In this document: one piece after another, positions 1-8,056 of the stretch
Position numbering within the stretch: the stretch's first letter is position 1
Layout of the letters: each line of letters opens with the position of its first letter
Source of the DNA: Haematospirillum sp. H4485
GTDB lineage: Bacteria; Pseudomonadota; Alphaproteobacteria; Rhodospirillales; Rhodospirillaceae
Direction of reading: 5' to 3'
Length of the DNA: 64,000 nt
Assembly: GCF_012102745.1 (NCBI RefSeq)
Contig: NZ_JAAVSY010000007.1
Span: forward strand, 1 to 64,000
Position numbers and translations under genes: made by a program
The notes under the pieces: model-generated
What the model was told of the DNA's origin: nothing
Databases searched by the model: none
Seen by the model: the letters and a program-made list of their open reading frames with translations, nothing else

Positions 1-133
1 AGACCGCCACCTGATCGAAAACGCCTTCTGTCGCATCAAGGACTTCCGCCGCGTCGCAACCCGCTATGACAAACTCGACAGAAACTTCCTCTCCGACGTC
101 GCTCTCGCAACCCTCCTCGCATTCTGGATATGA
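1..133 (+). CDS. IS5-type transposase, C-terminal end (cut by window start)
   Basis: An open frame enters from the left edge (first full codon at 2) and stops with TGA at 131-133. The about 43 residues contain the IENAFCRIKDFRRVATRYDK-type block and a hydrophobic end (ALATLLAFWI). This is the typical C-terminus of IS5-family DDE transposases, where the Glu in 'ENAF' is the last acid of the catalytic triad. Only the tail is visible, so completeness, copy number and the left inverted repeat cannot be judged. I could not define the right inverted repeat without the left end. Its position just upstream of a polysaccharide block suggests the element marks the edge of a rearranged region. Confidence 0.8.
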   Translation, partial: DRHLIENAFCRIKDFRRVATRYDKLDRNFLSDVALATLLAFWI

Positions 134-211
134 GTAAGGCTGGAGCCTAGAGTGTTGGGGGTTCCTGGCATTATATAGCTTATAAGTCTCAGTGCGTTTG
201 GGTTGATCATG

Positions 212-217
212 TATAAT
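212..217 (+). promoter_or_regulatory. Candidate -10 element upstream of the rfaH-like gene
   Basis: A perfect TATAAT lies about 150 bases before the start at 365, in a locally AT-richer stretch. No convincing -35 hexamer is present at 16-18 bases upstream, so the call rests on the -10 alone. Confidence 0.3.
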
Positions 218-364
218 CACGGTCTTTGCGCCATTACATCTATAGGCGGTGCGCCGTCGCAAGATCCCTCTTGATACCACTGCCTGCCAATGATAGCACG
301 TGTGGCTGATCTTTATGCGTCAGCCGATATCCGGCCTAGTCTGCTCGGAACAGGGACAACGAGT

Positions 365-862
365 ATGCAGTGGTATTTGATTCACGCCAAGCCAAGGCAA
401 GAACAGCGTGCCCTTCTTAATTTGGAACGTCAGGGGTATTCTTGCTACTTGCCGCTTCTCTCTCGTGAAAGAATCATCCAGAGAGAGAAAAAAGTTGTCC
501 AGGAACCGCTCTTTCCCCGCTATTTGTTTGTCCGCTTGGATGGGGGAAGTCCGGCAAGGGGATTGGCCCCTGTGCGCTCTACTTTGGGTGTGAGTCGCTT
601 GGTCAGTTTTGGGGCTGAGCCGGCGCGTATTGACGGGCAGTTAGTAGAGTTCTTGAAGCTCAGGGAATCTAGGTCGCTGGCGAGTCCTGAATCTGTTTTC
701 CAGTCTGGCGAGCGCGTTCTTCTTTCGGATGGGCCTTTTGCTGGTATAGAGGCTGTGTATCAGATAGATGACGGTGAACAGAGGGCTATGGTGCTCATCG
801 AGTTTCTGAGCAAGCCCGTTATGTTGCGCGTGTCCCAAGCCAGTCTGCGCAAGATTGTCTGA
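365..862 (+). CDS. RfaH/NusG-like transcription antitermination protein
   Basis: The 165-residue protein opens with MQWYLIHAKPRQEQRAL, the NusG N-terminal (NGN) signature WYxxxxKPRQE found in RfaH-type paralogues. Next comes the LFPRYLFVR strand, and a KOW-type C-terminal domain follows from about residue 110 (SGERVLLSDGPFAG). I chose ATG 365 because the NGN fold begins there; upstream in-frame ATGs only add non-conserved residues. Known RfaH-type proteins bind paused RNA polymerase and suppress Rho termination in long polysaccharide operons. The two sugar-nucleotide genes directly downstream fit that role. General NusG normally sits with rplK/secE, so this is probably the specialised paralogue. 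Confidence 0.85.
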   Translation: MQWYLIHAKPRQEQRALLNLERQGYSCYLPLLSRERIIQREKKVVQEPLFPRYLFVRLDGGSPARGLAPVRSTLGVSRLVSFGAEPARIDGQLVEFLKLRESRSLASPESVFQSGERVLLSDGPFAGIEAVYQIDDGEQRAMVLIEFLSKPVMLRVSQASLRKIV

Positions 863-958
863 TCTGGCTGGGGCCTGTTTTCCGTGAAGAGTCCAGATGT
901 CGGTTTGTCTGTATCGTTCCTTGTGGTAGACTCTCCCACCAACAGGTGAGTTAGCTTC

Positions 959-2893
959 TTGATTCGATGCATCTTGACCAAGGCGGCCTTGCCCGTACTG
1001 TCTCTCTCCCGGACGGCCAAGAGGTTCGTTGTTCTGGCGGTTGATGTCGGCTTGTGTGTTCTTTGCGTGTGGTTGGCGCTGGGAATACGGCTGGGGTCTT
1101 TTGTCGAATTGTCCGGGCCTGCGCTGTGGGCCAGCCTTCTTGCTGCGGCGACAGCTCTCCCTGTTTTTGTTGTTTTTGGACTGTATCGGGCCGTCTTTCG
1201 GTATGCGGGGTGGCAAGCCCTGATAGCCATGACCTCGGCTACCGCTGTTTTTGGTCTTGTCTATGCGACGTGTGTCGCGGTGATTGGCATTCCGGGTATT
1301 CCGCGTACGGTCGGTATTCTTGTTCCTGTCCTTGTTTTGTTATGTGTCGGTGCGTCACGAGCCATGGCCCGTCTTTGGCTTGGTGGTTTGTATCAGGATC
1401 AGATGCGTCGTGCCGCCTTGCCCCGTTCGCTGATCTATGGTGCAGGATCGACCGGGCGCCGCCTTGCTGCCGCAATGGCCAACAGTCAGGATCGCTGCGT
1501 AATCGGTTTCTTGGATGATGATGACCGCCTGCACGGCCATAGGCTGGATGGACTCTCTCTGTACGGCCCTGATGATCTGTCCAGTCTGGTCGCGACCCTT
1601 GATATTCGTGAGGTTATCCTTGCCCTGCCATCCATACCGCGTGAACGTCGCAACCAGATACTCGCACACCTGCTGAAAGCCGGTGTCGCTGTCCGTACTG
1701 TTCCTGAGGACCCTTCTCATCCTGCTATAGTCGTGGATCTGGATGTTGATGATGTTCTGATGCGGGAGACGACAGCGCCAAACCATATTCTTCTGTCGCG
1801 CTATGTGTCAGGAAGAGTTGTTCTGGTAACAGGCGCGGGGGGAGTGATCGGCAGTGAGCTGTGCCGCCAGCTGATGCGTCTTGAACCGCAGACGATTCTT
1901 CTGGTTGATCACAGTGAGTATACACTTGCGCCTTTGTATCGGTCCTTGCTTCACGTTACAGATGAGACTTCCGTTCGTCTGATTCCACTTTTGGCATCGG
2001 TCTGTGATGAAGATCGCATGCATGAAATTATGGCAACCTGGAAGCCTGATATCATCTATCATGCTGCTGCTTACAAGAATGATGCCTTGGTTGAACATAA
2101 CCCGGTCGAGGCGATCAAGATCAATACGCTGGGGGTATTGACCGTTGCCAAGGCCGCTCTGGAACGTGGTGTTCCAAATTGTGTGTTGGTCAGCACAGAC
2201 CAAGCCATGTGCCCGACAAAAATTATGGGTGCCAGCAAAAGGTTGGCGGAAATGATTTTGCAGTCTTTGGCAATGGAAAAGGGTGCGACCTGTTTTTCAT
2301 CTGTTCGGTTTGGTGTGGTCTTTGATCCCTCTGATGCCATTTTGCCTCGCATGTATCGCCAGATTCGTGAAGGTGGCCCGGTGCTGATTTCTCATCCGCA
2401 GGATGCCCGCTGTTTCATGAGAGTGGAGGAGGCCGCTTGTCTGATCATTCAGGCTGCTGCATTAAGCCGTGGGGGGGAGATTTTTCGTCTGGATATGGGG
2501 CAGCCAGTTCTTTTGAGTGACCTTGCCCGACGTATGATTGCCTTCGCTGGTCTAACTGTCCGGGAAGACGAGAACCCGGACGGGACTATAAGGATTGATG
2601 CAACTGCCCTTGGTCCCACGGTGAGGCCCTGCTCTGAATCTGACTCTGCTATCCGCACGTCTCATCCCCGTATCTTGATGGATTATGAACCGGATGTTCC
2701 AGTGTGGTCGTCTTTGCAGGACAAGCTGGATGCATTTTCCTTGGCGCTTGCCGTAAATGATGTAGGTGTGGGGCGCCGTATGCTTGAACAAATGGTTCCA
2801 TCCTATCAGCCAAGTCAGGAGATTGTGGATTGGGTTCTCCTTGAACAGGAAGCGGAAGCCGACACCTTGGAGGGTAATGGTGACCGTGGGTGA
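959..2893 (+). CDS. Membrane FlaA1/WbpM/CapD-type sugar-nucleotide dehydratase, divergent catalytic motifs
   Basis: This 644-residue protein has about four N-terminal membrane segments (residues 22-140), a CoA-binding-like Rossmann region (LIYGAGSTG, about 157) and an SDR domain starting at LVTGAGGVIGSE (about 289). Family members make UDP-4-keto-6-deoxy sugars for LPS, capsule or glycoprotein glycans. The start is TTG 959, preceded by AGGTGAG; no in-frame ATG gives a full N-terminus. It differs from active relatives: the STDKA motif reads STDQA (Gln415), RFGNVxGS reads RFGVVFDP, and the GxRPGEKL motif near the C-terminus is not recognisable. The paralogue at 33801-35753 keeps all three. It may be inactive, changed in specificity, or structural. 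Only 28 bases separate it from rfbB. Confidence 0.85.
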   Translation: MIRCILTKAALPVLSLSRTAKRFVVLAVDVGLCVLCVWLALGIRLGSFVELSGPALWASLLAAATALPVFVVFGLYRAVFRYAGWQALIAMTSATAVFGLVYATCVAVIGIPGIPRTVGILVPVLVLLCVGASRAMARLWLGGLYQDQMRRAALPRSLIYGAGSTGRRLAAAMANSQDRCVIGFLDDDDRLHGHRLDGLSLYGPDDLSSLVATLDIREVILALPSIPRERRNQILAHLLKAGVAVRTVPEDPSHPAIVVDLDVDDVLMRETTAPNHILLSRYVSGRVVLVTGAGGVIGSELCRQLMRLEPQTILLVDHSEYTLAPLYRSLLHVTDETSVRLIPLLASVCDEDRMHEIMATWKPDIIYHAAAYKNDALVEHNPVEAIKINTLGVLTVAKAALERGVPNCVLVSTDQAMCPTKIMGASKRLAEMILQSLAMEKGATCFSSVRFGVVFDPSDAILPRMYRQIREGGPVLISHPQDARCFMRVEEAACLIIQAAALSRGGEIFRLDMGQPVLLSDLARRMIAFAGLTVREDENPDGTIRIDATALGPTVRPCSESDSAIRTSHPRILMDYEPDVPVWSSLQDKLDAFSLALAVNDVGVGRRMLEQMVPSYQPSQEIVDWVLLEQEAEADTLEGNGDRG

Positions 2894-2921
2894 TTAAGAT
2901 CGTTTGAAGGGGTAGGGGGGA

Positions 2922-3986
2922 ATGCTTCTGGTCACTGGTGGTGCCGGGTTTATAGGTTCAAATTTCATTCTCGATTGGCTTGCCGTTTCTGATGAGCCAA
3001 TCGTCAATCTCGATAAGCTGACCTATGCCGGGAATATCCAGAATCTGGATGCCTTGCGCCATGATACCCGCCATATCTTTACTCGGGGTGATATCGGTGA
3101 TCATGATCTTGTATCGGATTTGTTGTCTCGCTACCAACCGCGCGCCGTGATCAACTTTGCCGCCGAGTCCCACGTTGATCGTTCGATTGATGAGCCAGAT
3201 GCTTTTATCCAGACCAACATTGTGGGGACTTTCCGTCTTCTGGAGGCGGTTCGTGTTTTCTACGGGTGCATGACCGCCACAATGCAGGCGCGTTTTCGCT
3301 TTCTCCATGTATCGACAGATGAGGTTTACGGGTCTCTGGACGAAAAGGCGCCAGCGTTCACAGAGGACAACCGTTATATGCCCAACAGTCCGTATGCTGC
3401 CAGCAAGGCTGCTTCTGATTATCTTGTCAGGGCGTATCACCACACCTATGGTCTTCCGGTTTTGACAACCAACTGTTCCAACAATTATGGGCCATTCCAG
3501 TTTCCTGAGAAGCTGATTCCTCTTTGCATCCATAATGCACTGGCCGGCAAGCCGTTGCCGATTTACGGGGACGGGCGGAATATCCGTGACTGGCTGTATG
3601 TGAAGGATCACGGTGCAGCGATCCGCAGGGTTCTGGAGGTTGGTGTGCCGGGTGGGACCTATAATATTGGCGGATGCAGCGAGAGTACAAATCTGGATCT
3701 TGTCCGGATGTTGTGCGGGATCCTGGACGAGCAGAGTCCCCGTGCCGATGGTGCTTCATACCTTGAGCAGATCACATATGTTCGGGACCGTCCCGGGCAT
3801 GATCACCGCTACGCCATCGATGCCACAAAGATTCGCAATGAGCTTGGATGGTATCCTGCCGAAAGTCTTGATACAGGCTTGCGCAAGACGGTGCGCTGGT
3901 ACTTGGAGCATCAGGGCTGGTTGTTGCAGGTTACAAGTGGTGCCTATCGTGAATGGGTCCATCATCATTACGAGCCAAGCAGCTAG
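2922..3986 (+). CDS. rfbB: dTDP-glucose 4,6-dehydratase
   Basis: This 354-residue extended SDR enzyme converts dTDP-glucose to dTDP-4-keto-6-deoxyglucose, the second step towards dTDP-rhamnose and related sugars. Visible landmarks are the NAD site GGAGFIGSN at residues 6-14, the family string NLDKLTYAGN, FAAESHVDRSI, the catalytic STDEVYGSL, and the YAASKAASDYLVRAY block with the Tyr/Lys pair. Length is normal for RmlB. The start ATG 2922 follows a G-rich ribosome site (GGGGTAGGGGGG). The partner genes rmlA, rmlC and rmlD are absent from the window, so the pathway must be completed elsewhere or upstream. It is the last gene of the RfaH-headed block. Confidence 0.95.
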   Translation: MLLVTGGAGFIGSNFILDWLAVSDEPIVNLDKLTYAGNIQNLDALRHDTRHIFTRGDIGDHDLVSDLLSRYQPRAVINFAAESHVDRSIDEPDAFIQTNIVGTFRLLEAVRVFYGCMTATMQARFRFLHVSTDEVYGSLDEKAPAFTEDNRYMPNSPYAASKAASDYLVRAYHHTYGLPVLTTNCSNNYGPFQFPEKLIPLCIHNALAGKPLPIYGDGRNIRDWLYVKDHGAAIRRVLEVGVPGGTYNIGGCSESTNLDLVRMLCGILDEQSPRADGASYLEQITYVRDRPGHDHRYAIDATKIRNELGWYPAESLDTGLRKTVRWYLEHQGWLLQVTSGAYREWVHHHYEPSS

Positions 3987-4039
3987 GGCTGGTTTGGACC
4001 TTGCCCCCAGGTATGGCGCAGTGCCTTTTGTTTCACCCT

Positions 4040-5113
4040 TCAGGCTTTGACGGCACCGGCCCCGGTTGATTGTGGGGCGTTCGGATCCAGTGGCCAGCGT
4101 GGTCTGGGCCGGAAATCCAGAGGGTCCGTGTGTCCCCGTTTCAGATGCTCTGCCCCTGCCCAGGCGATCATTGCGGCGTTGTCCGTACACCATCGCAGGG
4201 GAGGGGCGACAAATTCAAGGCCGTGCCGTGTTGCCGCATCCTGCAACATCTGGCGCAGTGCTATATTGGCGGCGACGCCACCGGCTGCAACCAAGGTTTG
4301 CCCTTCCGGCCATTGATCCCGGAACAGGCGGATGGCGCGGTGTATGCGGTCGGATACGGCATCAACCACCGCGGCCTGGAATTCGGCAGCCAGATCTTGG
4401 CGGTCTTCTTCGGACAGGGGGCCTGGTGGTCGTTTCTCCACGGTCTGTCGTACGCTGGTTTTCAGCCCCGAGAAACTGAAGTCACATCCCGGGCGCCCTT
4501 TCATGGGGCGAGGCAGCCGGAAGCGGCCAGCCTTGCCCAAGGCGGCAGCTTGCTCCAGGGCTGGCCCACCCGGGTAGCCCAGGCCAAGCATCTTGGCTAC
4601 CTTGTCAAAGGCTTCCCCCGCGGCATCGTCAATTGTGGTGCCCAGCCGGTGGCAGTGACCAACATCTTCCACCACCAGAATTTGGCAATGTCCGCCTGAA
4701 ACCAGCAGCAGCAGGTACGGGAATGCGACGTCATGACTCAGGCGTGGGGTCAGGGCGTGACCTTCAAGATGGTTGACCGCGATAAAGGGACGCTTATGGA
4801 CCATGGCCAGGGTCTTGGCCGTCATGACCCCCACAATGACCCCCCCGATCAGACCCGGCCCGCCGGTGGCGGCAATACCGTCCAGATCCGCAAATGTGCA
4901 TCCGGCCTGGGCCATGGCTTCGTGTACCATGCGATCAATGTGGTCGAGGTGGGACCGCGCGGCAATCTCGGGCACAACGCCGCCATATGCCCTGTGCTCA
5001 TCCAGCTGGCTCAGGATGGATTCACCGCGTATGCGCTGGCCACAGGGTGCATGGCTGTCCACGATTGCGGCCGCTGTTTCATCGCAGCTGGTTTCAATGC
5101 CCAGAACACGCAT
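4040..5113 (-). CDS. tsaD: tRNA N6-adenosine threonylcarbamoyltransferase TsaD
   Basis: This 357-residue protein carries the Kae1/TsaD signature: MRVLGIETSCDETAAAIVD at the N-terminus, the metal-binding HLEGH (HxxxH, about residue 113) and nucleotide-site strings LLVSGGH and FSGLKTSVRQT. TsaD transfers the threonylcarbamoyl group from TsaC's product to A37 of tRNAs that read ANN codons, working with TsaB and TsaE. It is divergent from hemC, with 54 bases between the starts; this tsaD|hemC arrangement is common in Alphaproteobacteria. It converges on rfbB with about 50 bases between stops. Nothing unusual is visible. Confidence 0.96.
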   Translation of the reverse strand: MRVLGIETSCDETAAAIVDSHAPCGQRIRGESILSQLDEHRAYGGVVPEIAARSHLDHIDRMVHEAMAQAGCTFADLDGIAATGGPGLIGGVIVGVMTAKTLAMVHKRPFIAVNHLEGHALTPRLSHDVAFPYLLLLVSGGHCQILVVEDVGHCHRLGTTIDDAAGEAFDKVAKMLGLGYPGGPALEQAAALGKAGRFRLPRPMKGRPGCDFSFSGLKTSVRQTVEKRPPGPLSEEDRQDLAAEFQAAVVDAVSDRIHRAIRLFRDQWPEGQTLVAAGGVAANIALRQMLQDAATRHGLEFVAPPLRWCTDNAAMIAWAGAEHLKRGHTDPLDFRPRPRWPLDPNAPQSTGAGAVKA

Positions 5114-5167
5114 GATGCTGATTTAGTCCTTCACTTGCCCGAAGCAAGCCCTTACAACACAGGAGCT

Positions 5168-6112
5168 ATGAATGCCACAGAGAAAGTACGCATCGGTACC
5201 CGCGGAAGTCCCCTCGCGCTTGCACAGGCACACGAGGTACGCGCCCGTTTGGCAGCGTCCTGTCCGTCTCTGGCCGCGTCGGGGGCTGTTGATGTTGTTG
5301 TAATCCGGACGACAGGGGACGCCATTCAGGACCGACCACTTTCCGAAATCGGGGGCAAAGGCCTTTTCACACGTGAGCTGGATGAAGCCATGTTGCGTGG
5401 CGATATTGATCTGGCTGTCCATTCGATGAAAGATGTGCCGACGGTTCTGCCTGATGGTATTGACCTGCCCTGCATGTTGGAGCGTGAAGATCCGCGCGAT
5501 GCGTTTTTGTCCCTGAGGGCGTCGTGTTTGGCAGACTTGCCGTCTGGCTCTGTGGTGGGGACGGCCTCCCTGCGGCGCCAGGCCCAGATTCTCGCGCGTT
5601 TTCCTCATCTCCGGGTTCAGATTCTGCGTGGTAATGTCCAGACCAGAATGCAGCGTCTGGAAGAAGGGGTTGTGGATGCAACCCTGCTGGCCTTGGCTGG
5701 CTTGCGTCGGCTGGGTCTGGATAACCGTGCAACGTCTGTTCTTGATGCGGATGAAATGCTGCCTGCTGTTGCGCAGGGGGCTATTGGTATAACATGCCGT
5801 GCCAGTCACCGGGCCATGTATGATATCCTCCAGCCCCTGAGCCATCTGCCGACCATGATTCGTGTTTCCTGCGAACGTTCTTTCCTGCAAATCCTGGATG
5901 GATCCTGCCGGACCCCGATTGCCGGATTGGCCGAGTTGATAGAGGATGGAACACGTCTCTTTCTGAGGGGATTTGTTGCCAATCCGGATGGATCGGGTGT
6001 TCGCGCCGGTGTCCGTACTGGTTTGGCGGAAGATGCGATCCGTCTGGGGCGTGAGCTGGCGATGGAGCTTGCGGCCAGTCCTCGTGGCACGACGTATGGT
6101 ATGGGTGGATGA
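5168..6112 (+). CDS. hemC: Porphobilinogen deaminase (hydroxymethylbilane synthase)
   Basis: The enzyme joins four porphobilinogen units into hydroxymethylbilane in tetrapyrrole synthesis. The 314-residue product begins MNATEKVRIGTRGSPLALAQA and keeps GGKGLFTREL, HSMKDVPT and GTASLRRQAQ. Cys247 in GSCRTPIAG is expected to hold the dipyrromethane cofactor. I chose ATG 5168 over a longer in-frame extension because an AGGAG ribosome site lies directly before it (5161) and homology starts there. It is first in a hemC-hemD/mitofilin-hemY operon; the next frame could start inside its stop codon, although a better start lies 33 bases further on. Confidence 0.96.
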   Translation: MNATEKVRIGTRGSPLALAQAHEVRARLAASCPSLAASGAVDVVVIRTTGDAIQDRPLSEIGGKGLFTRELDEAMLRGDIDLAVHSMKDVPTVLPDGIDLPCMLEREDPRDAFLSLRASCLADLPSGSVVGTASLRRQAQILARFPHLRVQILRGNVQTRMQRLEEGVVDATLLALAGLRRLGLDNRATSVLDADEMLPAVAQGAIGITCRASHRAMYDILQPLSHLPTMIRVSCERSFLQILDGSCRTPIAGLAELIEDGTRLFLRGFVANPDGSGVRAGVRTGLAEDAIRLGRELAMELAASPRGTTYGMGG

Positions 6113-6144
6113 TGATCTGTCCGGAAGGTCAAGGGGAGCAGACA

Positions 6145-8052
6145 ATGCGGGTTCTGGTAACACGGCCAACAGAGGATGCGGAGCGCCTGGCAGTCCCGTT
6201 GCGTGCGCTGGGCATAGGCGTAATGACAGCACCGTTGTTGGCGGTTGTTGATCATACCCCTGATTCGTTGCCGGATCTTGGGGCTGCGGGTGGTCTTCTT
6301 CTGACCAGCGCCAATGGCGCCCGTGCCCTGAAGCGTCTTCTGCATCGCTCCCCGGCTGTTGGTGACGCTGTTTATGCTGTTCCGGTTCTCGCGGTTGGTG
6401 AGCATACGGCTTGCGTGCTGCAGGATGCAGGATTCAACAACGTGCAGTCTGCAGATGGCGATGGTGCGGCCCTGTTTGAGTTGGTCTGCCGGACTTTTGG
6501 TCCGGATGCCGGTCCTCTGTACCATCTGGCAGGAGCCGAGATTGCGGGTGATCTGGCCGGTGATCTGCGGAAGAAGGGCTACGACTGCACTCATATTCCG
6601 CTGTACGAAACACAGCCCATTCCCCTTTTGCCATCCGAGGTCGTTTCTGCGTTCCGCACCAAGGATCTGGATGGGGTTGTGCTGTGTTCGGCGCGGACCG
6701 CGAAGGTTTTTATCTCACTGGTGCGTCAGGCCGGTTTGGAAAGTCATATGGCATCGGTTACGGCTTGGTGCTTGTCCAGGGCTGTTGCCGATGCGGTATC
6801 AGATCTCAAATTTGACAAGGTGCATATCGCGGAAGCCCCGCAACAGGATTCCCTTCTGGATCTTTTCCGGAGCGTTGCCGGGGCAGGGCAGGAAGGAACG
6901 CCAACTGGGGCGACTGAGCCTGACGGAGGTGTCGGGCGTGCCAAACAGGGCGGGACGACGCGCTGGCGTATTCCTGTTCTTGCTCTTGGTGTGCTCGTTG
7001 CTTTGGTTTTGGTTGGTTCGGGATGGCTGTCGTCTGTGTTCCCGCGTTTGTCTGTTCCCCTTGATCTTCCGTTGATCTCACGGGATGCAACTGTGCCGGA
7101 AATGGCAGATGTCGCTGCCTTGCGCGGGGAGCTGGATGATGTGCGTGCGGCGCTGGGCAATATGCGCCAGACGCTTGACCAGACCCGGTACCGGTTGGCC
7201 TTGGCCGAGCAGCAGATACAGCAGGGTCTTTCCGATCTTGCCTTGGATCCAGAGGGTGAGTCTGAGCCGGGAGCCGATGACAATTCCCTGCAAGAGAGGA
7301 TGAATGCCCTTCAGGCAGCCTTGCAGGGTATAGAGGCGCGCATGCTGCCCCCCCGCGATGATGCGATCAATGCCATGGGGCGCCGGATTGATGAATTGTC
7401 ACGTGACCGAATTGGCGCAGGGACTGTTCTTGGTCTTGCCGATCGTGTTGCGGCAATGGAGGAACAGGTGCGTCGGACCTCCGGCCGTCAGGAACGTGTG
7501 GTGGCTTTTCTGCTGGCTGTCGGTCAGCTACGTGAGGCTATCGATACAGGCAGGCCTTATGGCTTGTCTCTGCGAACAGTGCGGGCCCTTATGCCTGAAG
7601 GTGTTGACCCGACTCTTTCTCTTTCTACACTGCACGATTATGCCGACAGCGGTATTGCTACGCCGGTTGCACTGGATCGTCAGCTTTCAGACCTGGTTCC
7701 GGCGATTATCCGTGCCGGTTATGGACCGGATGATCAGTCGGCATGGTGGGCGCGGACCGTGGATGCTCTGACCTCTGTTGTTTCTGTTCGTCGCGTTGAT
7801 GGTGCTGATGTGGCCGAATTTCCGGCGGCTGTGACAGCCCGTGCGGTTGAGGCAGCCTCCGGTGGTGATCTTGCCTCTGCTGTGGCGGAGTTGTCGCGCC
7901 TGTCCGGTCAGGCTGTCGAGGTTGCCCAGCCATGGATCCAGATGGCTCAAGCCCGTCTTGCCGCCAATGCAGCCCTTGAGGTGTTGACTGACGAGGCTGT
8001 TGTGCGCCTGGGGACTGGTGATCCATTGCCTCCACGGAAGTCGGAGGGATAA
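6145..8052 (+). CDS. hemD: Fusion of uroporphyrinogen-III synthase (HemD) with a mitofilin-like membrane protein
   Basis: Residues 1 to about 245 look like HemD (MRVLVTRPTEDAERLAVPL, LLLTSANGARAL, CSARTAKVFISLV), which closes and inverts ring D to give uroporphyrinogen III. A Gly/Thr-rich linker follows, then one membrane helix at about 276-296, a coiled-coil stretch, and a C-terminal mitofilin/COG4223-type domain (VAFLLAVGQLREAI, AWWARTVDALTSVV). In most Alphaproteobacteria these are, as I recall, two adjacent genes; here one 635-residue frame runs through with no stop. ATG 6145 is preferred because AAGGGGAG precedes it; ATG 6109 or 6112 overlapping the hemC stop is the alternative. The mitofilin part would lie in the periplasm, tethering HemD to the inner membrane. 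Whether it stays one chain in vivo is unknown. Confidence 0.85.
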   Translation: MRVLVTRPTEDAERLAVPLRALGIGVMTAPLLAVVDHTPDSLPDLGAAGGLLLTSANGARALKRLLHRSPAVGDAVYAVPVLAVGEHTACVLQDAGFNNVQSADGDGAALFELVCRTFGPDAGPLYHLAGAEIAGDLAGDLRKKGYDCTHIPLYETQPIPLLPSEVVSAFRTKDLDGVVLCSARTAKVFISLVRQAGLESHMASVTAWCLSRAVADAVSDLKFDKVHIAEAPQQDSLLDLFRSVAGAGQEGTPTGATEPDGGVGRAKQGGTTRWRIPVLALGVLVALVLVGSGWLSSVFPRLSVPLDLPLISRDATVPEMADVAALRGELDDVRAALGNMRQTLDQTRYRLALAEQQIQQGLSDLALDPEGESEPGADDNSLQERMNALQAALQGIEARMLPPRDDAINAMGRRIDELSRDRIGAGTVLGLADRVAAMEEQVRRTSGRQERVVAFLLAVGQLREAIDTGRPYGLSLRTVRALMPEGVDPTLSLSTLHDYADSGIATPVALDRQLSDLVPAIIRAGYGPDDQSAWWARTVDALTSVVSVRRVDGADVAEFPAAVTARAVEAASGGDLASAVAELSRLSGQAVEVAQPWIQMAQARLAANAALEVLTDEAVVRLGTGDPLPPRKSEG

Positions 8053-8056
8053 GGGG

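Noticed and set aside
5123-6232. A 369-codon minus-strand frame
   Set aside because: It is the shadow of hemC, which is unambiguous on the plus strand.
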